Shown here in pieces: positions 61,881-64,000 of a DNA stretch of 64,000 nucleotides. The position numbers were made by a program, and so were the translations under genes. Each line of letters opens with the position of its first letter. The stretch's first letter is position 1. The DNA comes from Bacillota bacterium (lineage in GTDB: Bacteria; Bacillota; Dethiobacteria; DTU022; UBA8154), in NCBI GenBank assembly GCA_012728375.1, contig JAAYFF010000070.1:41304-105303 (forward strand), given 5' to 3'. The notes under the pieces are model-generated. The model did no database searches and was not told the DNA's origin. It was given only the letters and a program-made list of their open reading frames with translations.

Positions 61881-63832
61881 TGAGGAAACAGCTCCTTTTA
61901 CGGCCTTTACCCTGTAGCTATATGTCTCACCTTTTGTTAATCCTGAATCAATTAATATTGTCGAATCTGCATCAGTTCTTGCGATGTCTACATAATAAGG
62001 GCTTCCCGGACTTTTTCGCGCTATTACAAATCCGGTCTCATTATCAGAATTATCCTGCCATTTTAATGTTATGGCAGTGGTAGATAAAGGTTCTGCTGTT
62101 AGATTTGTTGGAGCATTTACAGATATGCCACCAATTCTCCTGGCAAAAAATCCATAATTATTTCCATTCCATACAGTAACCCCGGTTATTATTCCGGGTT
62201 CCCGGGTATTGATATAGCCAAAAAATTTCTGTCTGTGCGATTGCTCAAACTGTATCTCTAGAACAATTGATCTACCATCGGCAGCCACAGTTCCCGAAAC
62301 ATTATGTTTTTTTCCGTCTTGAGCATAATACATACCTTTGAGCTTTCCACTGGAATCAACAAATTCAATTTCGAGTCTTCCAGGCCATCCATCATGGTTC
62401 ATCTGCCAGGTTCCAAGATAGGAGGACTTGTTTATTTCTCCGGGTACCGGTGCAGAGTTGTAATAGTTCTCCTTAGTAGCATAGAAGCCATATTTTTTAC
62501 CGTCGGTTTCCACGTATTCTCCTGCCATATTCATCGGATCATGGGTAAATAAATAGGCAGTAAACTTTTGTCCTTTCCTATCATAATAATTCTGAGTCCT
62601 GTAGATAAAATCAATATAAAAATACAGTATATGTTTATTCGGATCAATACTACCATTGACCCTGTAAGCGTTACCATTCTGGTCAAAGTATGTTCCTATT
62701 CTTAGATCCTCTTTACCGGAAGGCCACTCATAAAAATGCGGCAAGCGGAAAATATCCAGGATCCCCTTTTTGCCATTATGATCCATTTTCCATCTGCCCA
62801 AGAACAACTGCTCAGGGGAATGTAATGTGGTTGTATCTTCTCTAATGGCGGTAATGTAAATTGCTTCCTCGACATAACCGCCGGTAATGTAATCAAAACT
62901 TACCAGGGTAAAACCTTTTTCAGCAGGATTATCATAACCCCAGGAATTCTTAATGATAAATACCTGCCGTTCTTCGTCATAGCCAACCATAGTCATGGCA
63001 TGCATGCCTTCTTCTACAGTTCCCGGTTGCCAAATATCGTTATTAGGGTTAGGATCTGGTGACATTATTTTAAGATTGAAAATAATATCAAAGCCTGCTG
63101 CTAATACTGACTTGTAATAATGGATATCATTCAACTTACTCTTAGGGAAGCTGCAATAACTAGCTATACCGTAAGTAGCTCCTTTTATTGTATCTACGGA
63201 CCATCTGCCGGGGTCTAAATTATTAATAACTCTCTGTTTGACTGATTGGTCCCGCCAATCAATCTGCGGATTGTCGTCGGGTTCATTTGTGTTTTCATAG
63301 TTTGTTCCAGGTATATAGGGTAATAGATTCTCCGGAGGTATACCATACCAATCGGTAAAGAGGCGAACCAAGTAATTAACATTACTACCACCCCAAGCGC
63401 CATGCTGATTTTCCCTAAGGTCTGCAATAGGTGCAGGATCTTCACTGAGTGACACCATCTTCTGTACATGGTTGACATACTGTTCGGACAGGTCAATATT
63501 GGCATATTTAATCGGGTCTAATCTCTTATACATGGCTTCAACTGCTGCTAAAGTTGCAAAAGATACACATGTATAACGCTCAGACTGGTCGCGAATCGGT
63601 GTGTGCCATCTACGTAAATCTACCGTGGCAGGTGGTATCTTATTAAGCTGCTTAGCGACTATTTCGGGAATTTGGCTTGCAGGTGCAGGTTCCACTGGTA
63701 TTAATGCACCGAATATATCCTTATCTTGTATGGGATATGTTTTACCGTTTTTCAGGACGACTGCTCTAGTCCCATCGCTTTGAGTAATGAAATTCTTTAT
63801 CCTAAGATTTTGGATTTGGTTGGTATTTATAT
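61821..63832 (-). CDS. Papain-family (C1A) cysteine peptidase with FnIII domain, 5' end cut off by IS66
   Basis: The catalytic set of C1A peptidases is present: the cysteine in ERYTCVSF, histidine in GMHAMTMVGYD and asparagine in IKNSWGYD. After the peptidase domain come two similar beta-rich modules (LGRWKMDHNGKKG and LGTWQMNHDGWPG starts) and a fibronectin type III domain ending SAYSN. The frame stays open about 45 codons upstream of the GTG at 63695, up to the IS66 tip at 63833, so the true start and any signal peptide were lost to the insertion. At the 3' side the frame ends at 61821; after SAYSN another frame encodes a proline-rich repetitive tail to 61745, suggesting a frameshift. Confidence 0.82.
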
Positions 63833-64000
63833 GTAAGCGTCAAAGATACGCGCACCTATTAGCATCCGATATCAGCAAAAGCCACCATCGGCAATGCTTT
63901 TAACCTTGTTATACTGCCTACGGATTAGCCGTTTAAATTCAGCATCCGATAACCCATCGCCCAGATCCACGCCGCCTTCTGAAAGCAGGTCATAGAACAA
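63833..64000 (-). mobile_element. Second IS66 copy, left end only (runs off the window)
   Basis: The sequence starts with GTAAGCGTCAAAGATACGCG and continues 168 bp nearly identical to 13898-14065 (8 differences). It has the same orientation as the first copy. The 8 bp before it, ATTTATAT (63825-63832), should be repeated at its far end if it inserted by itself. It cuts the peptidase gene. Confidence 0.92.
63872..64000 (-). CDS. IS66-associated small protein, C-terminal part (partial)
   Basis: The last 42 codons and stop of the same small protein as at 13937-14212: LFYDLLSEGGVDLGDGLSD and then RRQYNKVKSIADGGFC. One visible residue differs (K for E). The start lies outside the window. Conservation of the reading frame in spite of base changes suggests that this protein is under selection within the element. 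Confidence 0.8.
   Translation of the reverse strand: MFYDLLSEGGVDLGDGLSDAEFKRLIRRQYNKVKSIADGGFC

Overview
The window reads as chromosomal DNA of an endospore-forming, Gram-positive clostridium (Bacillota, probably Peptococcaceae/Desulfotomaculum-like). The evidence is spoIIP, yqfC and yqfD, the hrcA-grpE-dnaK-dnaJ operon behind a perfect CIRCE element, the conserved Firmicutes run floA-yqfC-yqfD-phoH-pgpH-ybeY-dgkA-cdd-era-recO-glyQS, many TTG/GTG starts with strong Shine-Dalgarno sequences, and an IscR/NifS/NifU module. mnmH suggests selenium use in tRNA. The genus is an inference.

Layout. (1) 1-13,700 is a defence island. It holds the 3' part of a BREX pglX (frameshifted, with an AT-rich central segment), a HEPN/MNT toxin-antitoxin pair lying inside the BREX operon, pglZ, brxL, a McrB with EVE-like modules, mcrC, an ADP-ribosylglycohydrolase and a ParE/RelE-type TA pair. 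(2) 13,898-20,192 is an IS66-family element with a perfect 8-bp target duplication. Its tnpC is split by a 3.5-kb element of three complete tyrosine recombinases in overlapping genes, a RIT (recombinase-in-trio) type element. The ends of this inner element are precisely symmetrical three-motif arrays, and the Shine-Dalgarno of its first gene is buried in a hairpin. (3) 20,193-22,938 is a BlaI/BlaR1-type pair with two dyad operators. (4) 23,085-31,640 holds a YyaL-type protein, acpS, iscR-nifS-nifU behind an IscR-like box, spoIIP, a small membrane protein and a TPR-pseudokinase. (5) 31,754-43,452 holds adenine deaminase, the heat-shock operon, rsmE, mtaB and a membrane protein on the plus strand, ylbF and mnmH on the minus strand, and a HIT protein. 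(6) 43,759-61,658 holds rpsU, nfeD-floA, the yqf/era/recO/glyQS run and ppdK, all on the plus strand. (7) 61,745-64,000 (minus) is a papain-like peptidase cut at its 5' side by a second IS66 copy that runs off the window.

How the genes fit together. PglX would methylate the host BREX site, while PglZ and BrxL belong to the exclusion machinery; McrBC restricts modified DNA. The HEPN/MNT and ParE/RelE pairs are addiction or abortive modules. The right half is housekeeping: Fe-S assembly, chaperones, RNA modification, ribosome assembly, envelope and sporulation. Two related IS66 copies and the nested RIT element show repeated mobile-element activity at the edges of the accessory DNA.
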